From the NCBI GenBank assembly GCA_949288715.1, contig CASELH010000052.1, positions 1 to 39,495 on the forward strand: DNA of 39,495 nt, read 5' to 3'. Numbering within the stretch: position 1 is the stretch's first letter; the number at the start of each line of letters is the position of its first letter. A program made the translations under genes and the position numbers. A model generated the notes under the pieces. It worked only from the letters and a program-made list of their open reading frames with translations, was not told the origin of the DNA and searched no databases. The DNA is from an uncultured Bacteroides sp. (GTDB lineage: Bacteria > Bacteroidota > Bacteroidia > Bacteroidales > Bacteroidaceae). Of this stretch, positions 1 through 7,064 are shown piece by piece.

Positions 1-37
1 GCGTTGCAGAATGACAGATACATAGCGAAAAAATAAA

Positions 38-74
38 ATCTGTGTAAATCTGTCTCATCTGTGTCATCTGTGTG
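38..74. repeat. short ATCTGTGT repeats
   Basis: Four copies of ATCTGTGT (one reads ATCTGTCT) at 9-10 bp spacing lie downstream of the mnmA stop codon. This is simple low-complexity intergenic sequence with no clear function. The first bases of the window (about 5-16) resemble the end of the GTCATTCTG repeat family seen elsewhere here. Confidence 0.5.
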
Positions 75-80
75 CCGTCT

Positions 81-99
81 CGATAAATTATCATTTAAT
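81..99. repeat. left copy of a 19-bp inverted repeat flanking mnmA
   Basis: CGATAAATTATCATTTAAT here is the exact reverse complement of 1186-1204. The pair brackets mnmA, one copy just past its stop codon and the other 2 bp before its start codon. Confidence 0.8.
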
Positions 100-112
100 A
101 TTGTATACTTAC

Positions 113-1183
113 TTAATGAATGTACATCCCAATGCCCCGTTGCGAGGCGATGAACGAGCCGCCCACCAGCCGACTGCCTATGTAGAACACGGCCGACTGC
201 CCGGGAGTAACCGCCGAGGCCTCTTCGAGGAAATGCACCAGCAGACGCCCGTCGTCCAGACGGCTCACCCGACAGGGGATGGGCTTGCTGCGGTAGCGGA
301 TGCGCACCGAGAGGTCGGCTGTGTCGAAAAACTCCCGCTCGGCCACCAGCAATTCCTGCTCGGCCAGCATGTAGCGGGTCTTCAGTTGGTCGGCATCGCC
401 CAGCATCACGGTGTTCTTCTGCGGGTTGATTTTCAGCACATAGGCAGGCTTGCCCAAAGCTATCTCCAGCCCTTTGCGCTGGCCGATGGTGTAGTAGGGA
501 AAGCCCTTGTGCTCGCCCAGCTTCACGCCCTCGGCGTTGACAAACCAACCGGGGCCTACTTCTTGGTCTATCTGCGGGCATTGCTCGCGCAAGAAGTCGC
601 GGTAGTCGCCCCGAATGAAGCACACCTCCATGCTCTCGCCCCCGTCGGCCTGCAGCGGATAGCCCTTGGCACGCAAGTAGTCGCGCACCTGCGGCTTGGT
701 GAAGTTGCCCAACGGGAAGAGGCAACGCCTCAGCACGTCCTGCCCTAAGCGCCAGAGGAAATAAGACTGGTCTTTCTTCTCGTCGTCGCCCGTCAGGATA
801 TACGTCTTCCCGTCCCGCTCCTCCAGGCGGATGTAGTGGCCGGTAGCTAGGTAAGGGCAACCCAGGCGGTCGGCCCACTCGGCCATGAGGCGGAACTTGA
901 ACTGCGGGTTGCACATGACGCACGGATTGGGCGTGCGCCCGGCGCGGTACTCGTCTACAAAATACTTCACCACGCTGTGCCGGAAGGCCTCCCGCTCGTC
1001 GGCCAGGTGATGCTCCACGCCCATCGTGTCGGCCAGGCGGCGCGCCTCTACCGGCTCGTCGCCCCACACCCACATGGTGAAGCCCACTACCTCGTAGCCC
1101 TGCTCCTGCAGCATCAGGCACGTGGCGGTGCTGTCTATACCGCCGCTCATGCCTACTAATATTCGCTTCTTACTGGTGTTCAT
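113..1183 (-). CDS. mnmA: tRNA-specific 2-thiouridylase MnmA
   Basis: 356 aa. MnmA transfers sulfur onto U34 of Lys, Glu and Gln tRNAs in an ATP-dependent reaction in the cytoplasm. The PP-loop SGGIDS is at residues 13-18. The catalytic cysteine pair is Cys91 (in PNPCVMCN, 85-92) and Cys188 (in [14 protein letters not shown]). The length fits the family. The ATG at 1183 places the PP-loop at the usual distance from the N-terminus. The gene is monocistronic, read from a probable promoter at 1506-1538 through a leader of roughly 300 nt that carries a large inverted repeat. Bacteroidales often hold several mnmA paralogues, so this may not be the only copy. The family assignment is secure. Confidence 0.95.
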   Translation of the reverse strand: MNTSKKRILVGMSGGIDSTATCLMLQEQGYEVVGFTMWVWGDEPVEARRLADTMGVEHHLADEREAFRHSVVKYFVDEYRAGRTPNPCVMCNPQFKFRLMAEWADRLGCPYLATGHYIRLEERDGKTYILTGDDEKKDQSYFLWRLGQDVLRRCLFPLGNFTKPQVRDYLRAKGYPLQADGGESMEVCFIRGDYRDFLREQCPQIDQEVGPGWFVNAEGVKLGEHKGFPYYTIGQRKGLEIALGKPAYVLKINPQKNTVMLGDADQLKTRYMLAEQELLVAEREFFDTADLSVRIRYRSKPIPCRVSRLDDGRLLVHFLEEASAVTPGQSAVFYIGSRLVGGSFIASQRGIGMYIH

Positions 1184-1185
1184 GC

Positions 1186-1204
1186 ATTAAATGATAATTT
1201 ATCG
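1186..1204. repeat. right copy of the 19-bp inverted repeat flanking mnmA
   Basis: ATTAAATGATAATTTATCG, perfect reverse complement of 81-99, sits immediately upstream of the mnmA start codon. It overlaps a small perfect hairpin, CGGGGC-gaa-GCCCCG, at 1203-1217. Confidence 0.8.
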
Positions 1205-1218
1205 GGGCGAAGCCCCGA

Positions 1219-1463
1219 AATGAAGAATGAAGAACTAAGAATGAAGAATCCTTTAGGGATACAGTATGCAGCGGTAACTGATTCCCCGCCTCCGGGGAGG
1301 AGGGGTGGCACGAAGTGACGGGGTGGTAGCGATAATCTCGCTCTTATTCAGAGGTTTATATTTCAACCTACCACCTCCCCCTTCGGGTACTCCTCCTCCT
1401 CCCGGGAGGAGGAGAATTCTGTTACATCGCTAATTCTTCATTCATCATTCTTAATTCTTCATT
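1219..1463. repeat. about 245-bp imperfect inverted-repeat element in the mnmA leader
   Basis: The outer arms (1219-1250 and 1432-1463) are AATGAAGAATGAAGAA-type sequences that are reverse complements at about 85%. Inside them, G/C-rich blocks also pair across the element (GTAACTGATTCCCC near 1270 with GAGAATTCTGTTAC near 1412; GGGGTGGTAG near 1319 with CTACCACCTCCCCC near 1368). The whole element could fold into one long hairpin. It has the form of a palindromic intergenic repeat and lies between the probable mnmA promoter and its start codon. Confidence 0.7.
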
Positions 1464-1505
1464 AAAGCGCGCTTGCGCGCGCTAAATTCCCATTTATTAT
1501 TACGG

Positions 1506-1538
1506 GCAAAGGTAGGTGATTCCGCAGAGATAGGCAAC
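1506..1538 (-). promoter_or_regulatory. probable mnmA promoter
   Basis: On the minus strand TACCTTTGC (1514 to 1506) matches the Bacteroidetes -7 consensus TAnnTTTG. GTTG (1538 to 1535) lies 20 bp upstream as a weak -33 box. It implies a leader of about 315 nt. Confidence 0.6.
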
Positions 1539-1598
1539 AGCCGGACGCAAAATAAAGCGTTGCTTTGCTCCCGGCACGACAAGGCTCCATCTCCGCCG

Positions 1599-1686
1599 CG
1601 GTAGCGTTTCAACCCCAGCGCGGTGGCGTTCCAACCCCAGCGCAGTAGCGTTTCAACCCCAGGAAGGCGGTGTTTCAACCCCGGAA
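1599..1686. repeat. four-unit 22-bp-period array, core GTTTCAACCCC
   Basis: Four consecutive 22-bp units start at 1599, 1621, 1643 and 1665. Each has the near-constant 11-mer GTTTCAACCCC (one unit GTTCCAACCCC) and about 11 bases that vary between units. The array lies 137-225 bp before the porin start codon. No ORF across it looks real. Confidence 0.85.
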
Positions 1687-1823
1687 AGGCATTGCAATAC
1701 AGGCACATTGCCCGGCAACGTGGAAGACGAAGAGATTGTAACAGGAATGTAACAGATATGACATACCGCTATAACAGCAGATGCCGACTTTTGCACTTCC
1801 ATAACCAATAACCCACAACACCG

Positions 1824-2879
1824 ATGCAAAAAAGCTTATTGGCACTGCTCATTGCCCTACTGCCCCTGGCGGCCACGGCTCAGGACTCCCCCATCAACGA
1901 CGACGGGAAACGGATTGAGAAAGACAAGATGGAGACCAAGGACTATCGGCCCGAGGTGCACGGCACCATCCGCGCCAAGTATGAGTACCAGACGGGCATG
2001 CAGGCCAGCCGCTTCGAGGTGCGCACGGCCCGCATCAGCCTCACCGGCAACATTCTGCCCATCATTGCCTACAAGGCCGAAATAGACCTGTCGGACGAGG
2101 GCAACATCCGTATGCTCGATGCCTATGCACGCCTTTTCCCCTGCAAGGGGCTGACTGTCACTGCCGGGCAGATGCGCGTGCCTTTCACCATCGACGCACA
2201 CCGCTCGCCCCACGAGCAATACTTTGCCAACCGCTCGTTCATAGCCAAGCAGGTGGGCAACGTGCGCGACGTGGGCCTCAGCCTGGGCTACGAATTTCCC
2301 ACCGACATGCCCATTAAGCTGGAAGCCGGACTCTACAACGGCTCGGGGCTGACCAACCAGAAAGTGTGGCACAAGGAAATAAGCTACTCGGCCAAGGCGG
2401 AAATGAAACTTGCCCCGGGCTTCAATCTGGCACTGAGCGCACAAGGCATCGAGCCGCAAGACGTGACCATGCATGCCTACGACATAGGCGCCTACTACGA
2501 GACGGAGCGCCTGCACATAGAAGGCGAATACCTCTTCAAGACCTACGAAGACAACGCCTTTAAAGACGTGAGCTCGGTAAACGCCTTTGCCAACTACGAC
2601 CTGCCGCTGAAGAAGGTGTTCAGAAAAATGTCGTTCCTCGTGCGCTACGACATGATGACCGACCATAGCGACGCGGAGACCTGGGACGAGGGCACCGGCC
2701 ACCTGGCCACTACCGACTACAAGCGCCACCGCGTGACGGGCGGACTGACCTTGAGCCTCTACAAGGCCTTCCGCTCCGACCTGCGCCTGAACTATGAAAA
2801 GTATTTCTACCCGGAAGGAAGCATTGCCAAAGAGTCTGAGCAAGACAAGGTGGTGTTAGAACTGATGATACGCTTCTGA
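1824..2879 (+). CDS. outer-membrane porin, Porin_O_P (phosphate-selective OprO/OprP) type
   Basis: 351 aa. There is a clear signal peptide (MQKSLLALLIALLPLAATAQ), then a charged linker, then a barrel rich in alternating polar and aromatic strands (EVRTARISLTGNILPIIAY, KLEAGLYNGSGL, LHIEGEYLFKTYE). It ends in ...MIRF with a terminal Phe, as Omp85-assembled barrels do. The repeated RTARISLTG / YKAEIDLSDEG pattern is typical of the Bacteroidetes Porin_O_P family. Substrate specificity (phosphate, polyphosphate or another anion) cannot be read from sequence. It is monocistronic. A poor -7-like box (GACTTTTGC, 1786-1794) precedes it with no obvious -33 box. A hairpin at 2917-2939 follows it. Confidence 0.8.
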   Translation: MQKSLLALLIALLPLAATAQDSPINDDGKRIEKDKMETKDYRPEVHGTIRAKYEYQTGMQASRFEVRTARISLTGNILPIIAYKAEIDLSDEGNIRMLDAYARLFPCKGLTVTAGQMRVPFTIDAHRSPHEQYFANRSFIAKQVGNVRDVGLSLGYEFPTDMPIKLEAGLYNGSGLTNQKVWHKEISYSAKAEMKLAPGFNLALSAQGIEPQDVTMHAYDIGAYYETERLHIEGEYLFKTYEDNAFKDVSSVNAFANYDLPLKKVFRKMSFLVRYDMMTDHSDAETWDEGTGHLATTDYKRHRVTGGLTLSLYKAFRSDLRLNYEKYFYPEGSIAKESEQDKVVLELMIRF

Positions 2880-2904
2880 CGCAGGCCATTTCCCGCACCA
2901 TATA

Positions 2905-2937
2905 TTTGCTTTTCTGCCCCAAATAACGTATATTTGG
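2905..2937 (+). promoter_or_regulatory. probable promoter of the 2974 gene
   Basis: TTTG (2905-2908), a 20-bp spacer, then TATATTTGG (2929-2937), a good match to the Bacteroidetes TTTG/TAnnTTTG promoter. It lies 37 bp before the start codon and overlaps the hairpin at 2917-2939. Confidence 0.65.
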
Positions 2938-2939
2938 GG
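2917..2939. terminator. hairpin between the porin and the next gene
   Basis: A perfect 9-bp stem, CCCCAAATA (2917-2925) with TATTTGGGG (2931-2939), and loop ACGTA. It lies 38 bp after the porin stop codon but has no T-tract, and it contains the -7 box of the next gene. It may be a weak terminator or an operator-like palindrome. Confidence 0.4.
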
Positions 2940-2973
2940 AGGCAGACCACTAAGAGGCGCCTAACCCGGATAT

Positions 2974-3831
2974 ATGGCAAACCCTGCACTACCCCACGTC
3001 AGCCCGGCCGAACAAGACTTGCTGTACAGCAAGCTGAGCGCTTACAACGAAGGGCGTGCCTCCTACAAAGAGGCAGGGGCCTACCTTGTGGTGCTGCCGC
3101 GCCCCAACCGCCCGACCTACTCGCTGTGGGTGTACTCGCCCCTGCCCGAAAGGCAAGCCATCTTTTACCTCTGTGAGCTGTCGGCCGACGTCAACGAGGC
3201 ACTGCGCATGGCCAGCACCCTGTGCTTCTACTCCCCGCGCCGGCTCCTGATAGTGGAGTATAACGCCAAGCGCATGCAAAGCCGGGGAGACGACCTCGTA
3301 GGCTTCGGCAAATATCAAGGCCACTTCCTGCACGAAGTGCTGCGGATAGACCCCGCCTACGTGACGTGGATAGCCTACAAATTCCGCCCCCGCATCCCCA
3401 AGCAAGAACGTTTCCAGCAAATAGCCCGCATCTACCACTCGGCCTACACCGACTTTCAGCGGCGACGGGCCTACGCCAGAAACAACGGCCGCTTCCTGGG
3501 CCAACCCGGCGACCGGGTGGAAGGGCTGACGCTGGCCATCGCCCAAGTGCACGTGGAAGACAATCCCTACAAGACGGACGTCAGGAACGGGCAACCCCGC
3601 TTCTACGTGCGCCAAGCCATAAAGGCCCACGACTCCGCCGGAAACTCCGTCAGCTTCCGCGTCAATGCCCGCACACCCAGCAACAGTTCATGCACCCTGC
3701 CCGCCCTGGAGCACGCCTACCGCCCGGGCGAAACCATAAAAATAGCATCAGCCCGCATAGACCGCACCTACACAGCGGGAGGCACGAAATATACGCGGCT
3801 GACGCACGTCAAACTGGAAAGTCAGGGATAG
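2974..3831 (+). CDS. uncharacterised protein with an ExoX-C-like FGKY motif
   Basis: 285 aa, no signal peptide, so probably cytoplasmic. Residues about 103-136 read VGFGKYQGHFLHEVLRID followed by PAYVTWIAYKF, resembling the FGKYKGxxLxEVxxxDPxYxxW module at the C-terminus of exodeoxyribonuclease X-like proteins. No DEDD exonuclease domain is visible, so nuclease activity is not supported. The last 90 residues (VHVEDNPYKTDVRNGQ ... RIDRTYTAGGTKYTRLTHVKL) read as beta strands, possibly OB-fold-like; that is a guess. The start is the ATG at 2974, 37 bp after a good promoter. It converges on the gene at 3845-4609 with only 13 bp between the stops. No function is proposed beyond possible nucleic-acid contact. 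Confidence 0.75.
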   Translation: MANPALPHVSPAEQDLLYSKLSAYNEGRASYKEAGAYLVVLPRPNRPTYSLWVYSPLPERQAIFYLCELSADVNEALRMASTLCFYSPRRLLIVEYNAKRMQSRGDDLVGFGKYQGHFLHEVLRIDPAYVTWIAYKFRPRIPKQERFQQIARIYHSAYTDFQRRRAYARNNGRFLGQPGDRVEGLTLAIAQVHVEDNPYKTDVRNGQPRFYVRQAIKAHDSAGNSVSFRVNARTPSNSSCTLPALEHAYRPGETIKIASARIDRTYTAGGTKYTRLTHVKLESQG

Positions 3832-3844
3832 AAAAATCCGAAAG

Positions 3845-4609
3845 TCAATCTTCACCGTCATCCCACTCGTCATCGCCTTCATCGAAATGGTCTTCACCAT
3901 CATCGCGGCGCGCCTTGCGGTGCACTGGATGCCGATGGCGGTTGTCCCACTCGTCATCGCCTTCGTCAAAACGGTCTTCGCCGTCATCGCGACGGACACT
4001 GCCACGCCCGCGCAGCCAGTCGTCCCACTCATCGTCTCCTTCGTCGAAGCGGTCTTCACCATCGTCATAGAAATGGCCGTCGTTCCACTCGTCATCATAG
4101 AAATGGCGCATCAAGCGGCCTTTATCGGACAGCAGCAGGATAAAGTCTTCGTTCCATTTCCTCACCTGCACGGCATAATAGCGTCCGCGGCTGTTTTCTA
4201 CCACGTAATTGTCGTTGTCATCCACCGAGCGATAAGGAAATCCCTTTTCTTTCAGCACGTCCAATACTTTCCGAGCAATTCCTCCCCGACGAATCTCCCA
4301 CAAGGTACGCAACCATCGGCCGCTATGGTCGAAAAGCATGATTTTCTCCCGTCCTTCGTGAGCGATTTTCACCTCCAACAAGCCATTGTCGTAATCCCGG
4401 TCCAGGATTCGGGCTCCGGGATACCTACGCTTTACCACACGCTCAATGTCACCATCGCCCGCACGGCTGATGACATGGCACTTCCCACAAAGGGTCATAC
4501 TTGTTCCGGCATAAACATTGCCAACTGCGGCATTTGCATGCGCGCTTTTGGGCATAAACAGCAATGCTGCCATAAGCAAAGCCATTTCCGCGATTTTCAC
4601 TGTTTTCAT
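3845..4609 (-). CDS. exported PepSY-like protein with acidic repeat tail
   Basis: 254 aa. The N-terminal segment MKTVKIAEMALLMAALLF ... SAHANA is a likely signal peptide. A CGKC motif (Cys41, Cys44) follows. Two similar segments (about 55-100, with YPGARILDRDYDNGLLEVKI, and about 112-170, with GFPYRSVDDNDNYVVE ... YYAVQV) resemble the tandem beta-lactamase-inhibitor-like PepSY domains common in exported Bacteroides proteins. The tail from about 171 is almost all Asp, Glu, Trp and His, with three copies of DDGEDxFDEGDDEWD (182-196, 208-222, 236-250). It is the last gene of the rex operon, 37 bp after ispF. The role is unknown; the tail could bind cations. Confidence 0.75.
   Translation of the reverse strand: MKTVKIAEMALLMAALLFMPKSAHANAAVGNVYAGTSMTLCGKCHVISRAGDGDIERVVKRRYPGARILDRDYDNGLLEVKIAHEGREKIMLFDHSGRWLRTLWEIRRGGIARKVLDVLKEKGFPYRSVDDNDNYVVENSRGRYYAVQVRKWNEDFILLLSDKGRLMRHFYDDEWNDGHFYDDGEDRFDEGDDEWDDWLRGRGSVRRDDGEDRFDEGDDEWDNRHRHPVHRKARRDDGEDHFDEGDDEWDDGED
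3860..4066 (-). repeat. three near-identical coding repeats (acidic tail)
   Basis: Three copies of a 45-bp coding unit for DDGEDxFDEGDDEWD, separated by differing linkers of 11 and 13 residues, lie at the 3' end of the PepSY-like gene. The DNA units are nearly identical, so copy number may vary between strains. Confidence 0.8.
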
Positions 4610-4646
4610 AATTCAGCCATCTATTTTGAAAAAACAAGAAATTCCA

Positions 4647-5129
4647 TCAATACCGCTCTATCAGCACCGTAGCATAAGCCGAGATTCCTTCTTCACGGCC
4701 GGTAAAGCCCAGCTTCTCCGTTGTAGTAGCCTTGATGGAGACGTCATCGGCATCTACCCCCATTACCGCCGACAGCACCCGCTGCATCTCCGGGATGTGA
4801 GGATTGAGTTTAGGACGTTCGGCACAAATGGTAGCATCTACATTGCCTACCCGATACCCTTTCGTGGCTATCAGTTGCACGGTTTTCTTTAGCAGAATCT
4901 TGCTGTCAATGTTCTCGTACTCGCCTGCCGTGTCGGGGAAATGATAGCCTATGTCGCGCATATTGGCTGCGCCCAACAAGGCATCGCAAATGGCATGGAT
5001 GAGCACATCGGCATCCGAATGCCCCAACAGTCCTTTTTCATGCTCCAGGCGTATGCCGCCCAACCAAAGCTCGCGTCCCTCCACCAGGCGGTGGACATCG
5101 TAGCCGAAACCTACACGTATGTTTGCCAT
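4647..5129 (-). CDS. ispF: 2-C-methyl-D-erythritol 2,4-cyclodiphosphate synthase
   Basis: 160 aa, the normal size. IspF cyclises CDP-ME 2-phosphate to MEcPP with release of CMP in the non-mevalonate isoprenoid pathway. The metal site DVH (Asp11, His13) lies in RVGFGYDVHRL, and GHSDADVLIHAICDAL (36-51) supplies the third ligand, His45. The substrate loop HFPDTAGEYENIDS is present. The start ATG at 5129 is 9 bp after the FAH-family gene, so the two are co-transcribed in the rex operon. Confidence 0.95.
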   Translation of the reverse strand: MANIRVGFGYDVHRLVEGRELWLGGIRLEHEKGLLGHSDADVLIHAICDALLGAANMRDIGYHFPDTAGEYENIDSKILLKKTVQLIATKGYRVGNVDATICAERPKLNPHIPEMQRVLSAVMGVDADDVSIKATTTEKLGFTGREEGISAYATVLIERY

Positions 5130-5138
5130 AACAGCTGA

Positions 5139-5756
5139 TTATCTGATATAAAAGTCCAACACGTTTTCCTCGCCTAAATAGCCTTGCAGATGCTGCCCGA
5201 CAGCCACAGGCCCCACACCGGCAGGCGTCCCTGTAAAGAGCAGGTCGCCCATCTTCAACGTCATGAAGCGGCTGACATAGGCAATGATGTCATCCACCCG
5301 GTGGAGCATGTCCGCAGTCCGGCCACGTTGCACCTCACGACCGTCAATGTCCAAATGAAAATCCAGCTGCTGCACATCGCCGCCCAGCCGGTCCAAGGGG
5401 ATAAAAGTGCCGATGGCTGCCGAATTGTCGAACCCCTTGCTCAACTCCCACGGATTGCCTGCGGCACGGAAAGCCCGCTGCAAATCGCGCGCCGTAAAGT
5501 CTATGCCCACGGTGACGGCATCGTAATACCTATGGGCAAAACGGGGCGCAATGTGCTTGCCAAGGCGGCAAATGCGCACTACCACCTCAGTTTCGTAATG
5601 TATCTCACGGGAAAAGTCAGGAAGGAAAAATGGCTTCCCATCCTTCAGAAGCGCAGAATCGGGCTTCATGAAAATAACCGGTTCGCTATTAACCTGGGTA
5701 TGCCCCAGCTCTTGGTTGTGCAGGGCATAGTTCATTCCTACGGCAATAATCTTCAT
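5139..5756 (-). CDS. fumarylacetoacetate hydrolase family protein (YcgM/FAHD1-like)
   Basis: 205 aa, a single compact FAH domain. The metal-binding residues are visible as HYETE (Glu55, Glu57) and Asp86 in VGIDFTARDLQ. The substrate-loop motif KPDSALL (31-37) and the terminal LLFTGTPAGVGPV also fit. Members act as acylpyruvate hydrolases, oxaloacetate decarboxylases or tautomerases; which one cannot be told here. Its ATG overlaps the rex stop codon by 4 bp (ATGA), so translation is probably coupled to rex. ispF follows after 9 bp. Confidence 0.85.
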   Translation of the reverse strand: MKIIAVGMNYALHNQELGHTQVNSEPVIFMKPDSALLKDGKPFFLPDFSREIHYETEVVVRICRLGKHIAPRFAHRYYDAVTVGIDFTARDLQRAFRAAGNPWELSKGFDNSAAIGTFIPLDRLGGDVQQLDFHLDIDGREVQRGRTADMLHRVDDIIAYVSRFMTLKMGDLLFTGTPAGVGPVAVGQHLQGYLGEENVLDFYIR

Positions 5757-6421
5757 AAGTTGTTTTCAATACAATTCAAGCGATTGAACATCAAAGCTAG
5801 GTGGGCATACAGAGAGGTGTTTTGCACCACAATATGTTCGGGGACACGGATGCGGAAAGGGGTAAAGTTCCACACGGCCTTGATGCCGCCTGCCACCATC
5901 TTGTCCGTAATGCTCTGGGCTATCTCGATAGGAACGGTCAGCACACCGATGCGGACACCGTATTCGGCTCTTTTCTGCTCAAACTCATCGGGGTGAAAAA
6001 TAGGAATACCCTCCGGACACGTGCCCACCAAGTCGGGATTAACATCGAAAGCAGCCACAATCTCCAGCCCGAAGTGCACCAGACCGGAATCACGCAACAA
6101 CGCGCCACCCAGGCTACCCACCCCGAATAAGAAAGCTTTATGGATATTGGTAAAGCCTAAAAAGTCTTCAAGAACAGCAATCAGCGTATCGACTTTGTAG
6201 CCTACACGCGTGCGACCCGCAATGTTGACGTAAGATAAGTCTTTGGCTATCTGAGAGGCATCGATACCCGTTTCCTTGGAAATCTGCGTAGACGAGACAA
6301 AGCATTCCCCCCTTTGCTTCAGCAATTTCACATTCGAAAGATACCACGGCAAACGTCGCAGGGTAGGTTCAGGAACCCTGGGGACCTCTTTCTTCGACAA
6401 TGTATTGCCCACCACTTTCAT
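5753..6421 (-). CDS. rex: redox-sensing transcriptional repressor Rex
   Basis: 222 aa. Rex is a homodimeric repressor released from DNA by a high NADH/NAD+ ratio; it usually controls fermentation and anaerobic respiration genes. The N-terminal winged helix (about 18-85) contains SSTQISKETGIDASQIAKDLSYV. The Rossmann fold starts at KAFLFGVGSLGGALL (GVGSLG at 100-105). The C-terminal swapped helix is YAHLALMFNRLNCI. It is the first gene of a four-gene unit with FAH, ispF and the PepSY-like protein. A -7 box at 6450-6458 gives a short leader. No convincing Rex operator was found upstream, so autoregulation is not shown. Confidence 0.93.
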   Translation of the reverse strand: MKVVGNTLSKKEVPRVPEPTLRRLPWYLSNVKLLKQRGECFVSSTQISKETGIDASQIAKDLSYVNIAGRTRVGYKVDTLIAVLEDFLGFTNIHKAFLFGVGSLGGALLRDSGLVHFGLEIVAAFDVNPDLVGTCPEGIPIFHPDEFEQKRAEYGVRIGVLTVPIEIAQSITDKMVAGGIKAVWNFTPFRIRVPEHIVVQNTSLYAHLALMFNRLNCIENNL

Positions 6422-6449
6422 TTTGTCTGTCCTTATTAGTATAACTCTC

Positions 6450-6458
6450 GCAAAATTA
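6450..6458 (-). promoter_or_regulatory. -7 box of the rex operon
   Basis: TAATTTTGC on the minus strand matches TAnnTTTGC and lies about 29 bp before the rex start codon. No TTTG -33 box is visible at 19-21 bp. Confidence 0.5.
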
Positions 6459-6544
6459 CTGTTTTTTCCTCATTTGCTACACGGCTAAGCGGAAAAGGTT
6501 AACATTATTTCCAGTTAAAATGCCTTAGTTTGCCACAAATGATG

Positions 6545-6553
6545 TATTTTTGA
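6545..6553 (+). promoter_or_regulatory. -7 box of the SUI1-like gene
   Basis: TATTTTTGA matches TAnnTTTG on the plus strand, 65 bp before the start codon at 6618. The -33 position has no clear TTTG. Confidence 0.45.
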
Positions 6554-6617
6554 CACCCGACATCGCTGTATTATTCGGCTTCTGACCACCGTAACAGCAA
6601 AAAAACACGTAAAACCT

Positions 6618-6968
6618 ATGGCAAGAAACTCAAGAAACAATGACTGGAAAGACCGCTTAAACGTGGTTTACTCCACCAACCCGGATTTCAACTATCAAGT
6701 AGAAGAAGAAAACAGTCCCGACACCCTGCCCCGACCGCAACAACGCCTGCGCGTACAAACTGAAAGAAAAAATAGAGGCGGCAAAACCGTAACCCTCATC
6801 AACGGATTTGTCGGTAAAGAAGAGGACTTAAAAGAGCTGTGCAAATTCCTGAAAAGCAAATGCGGCGTGGGAGGCAGCGCTAAAGACGGTGAAATCATCA
6901 TCCAGGGCGACTTCAAGCAAAAAGTCATCGAATTACTGAAAGCGGAAGGATACACACAAACCAAATAA
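6618..6968 (+). CDS. SUI1/eIF1-like translation factor (YciH family)
   Basis: 116 aa. After a polar N-terminus of about 45 residues comes a complete SUI1 domain: LRVQTERKNRGGKTVTLING, then EEDLKELCKFLKSKCGVGGS, then GEIIIQGDFKQKVIELLKAEGY. The basic RKNRGGKTVT loop and the CGVGGSAKDGEIIIQGD signature are those of bacterial YciH and eukaryotic eIF1, which influence initiation fidelity on the small ribosomal subunit. It is a single gene, divergent from rex and convergent with tsf across a shared bidirectional hairpin. Confidence 0.9.
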   Translation: MARNSRNNDWKDRLNVVYSTNPDFNYQVEEENSPDTLPRPQQRLRVQTERKNRGGKTVTLINGFVGKEEDLKELCKFLKSKCGVGGSAKDGEIIIQGDFKQKVIELLKAEGYTQTK

Positions 6969-6998
6969 AGCTGTCGGCCCTACCGACCCCAAAAGAGA

Positions 6999-7036
6999 AA
7001 AAGGAGTGCGCACCATCACAGATGCTCACTCCTTTT
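6999..7036. terminator. bidirectional terminator between the SUI1-like gene and tsf
   Basis: A perfect 10-bp stem, AAAAGGAGTG (6999-7008) with CACTCCTTTT (7027-7036). The A/T-rich edges give a T-run on both strands. It lies 30 bp after one stop codon and 28 bp after the other, between convergent genes. Confidence 0.85.
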
Positions 7037-7064
7037 ATATCTTTCATAATAAGCGACTTATCGC

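Noticed and set aside
1599-1686. CRISPR array, because of GTTTCAACCCC cores with variable spacers
   Set aside because: Repeats and spacers are 11 bp each, far below CRISPR sizes, there are only four units, and no cas gene lies nearby.
1451-1811. Small ORFs of 60-85 codons across the porin upstream region
   Set aside because: They are produced by the 22-bp repeats, have no recognisable domain, and run across the repeat on both strands.
6421-6617. Rex operator in the rex upstream region
   Set aside because: Only a partial GTTAAC is present; no TTGTGA-type inverted repeat could be built.
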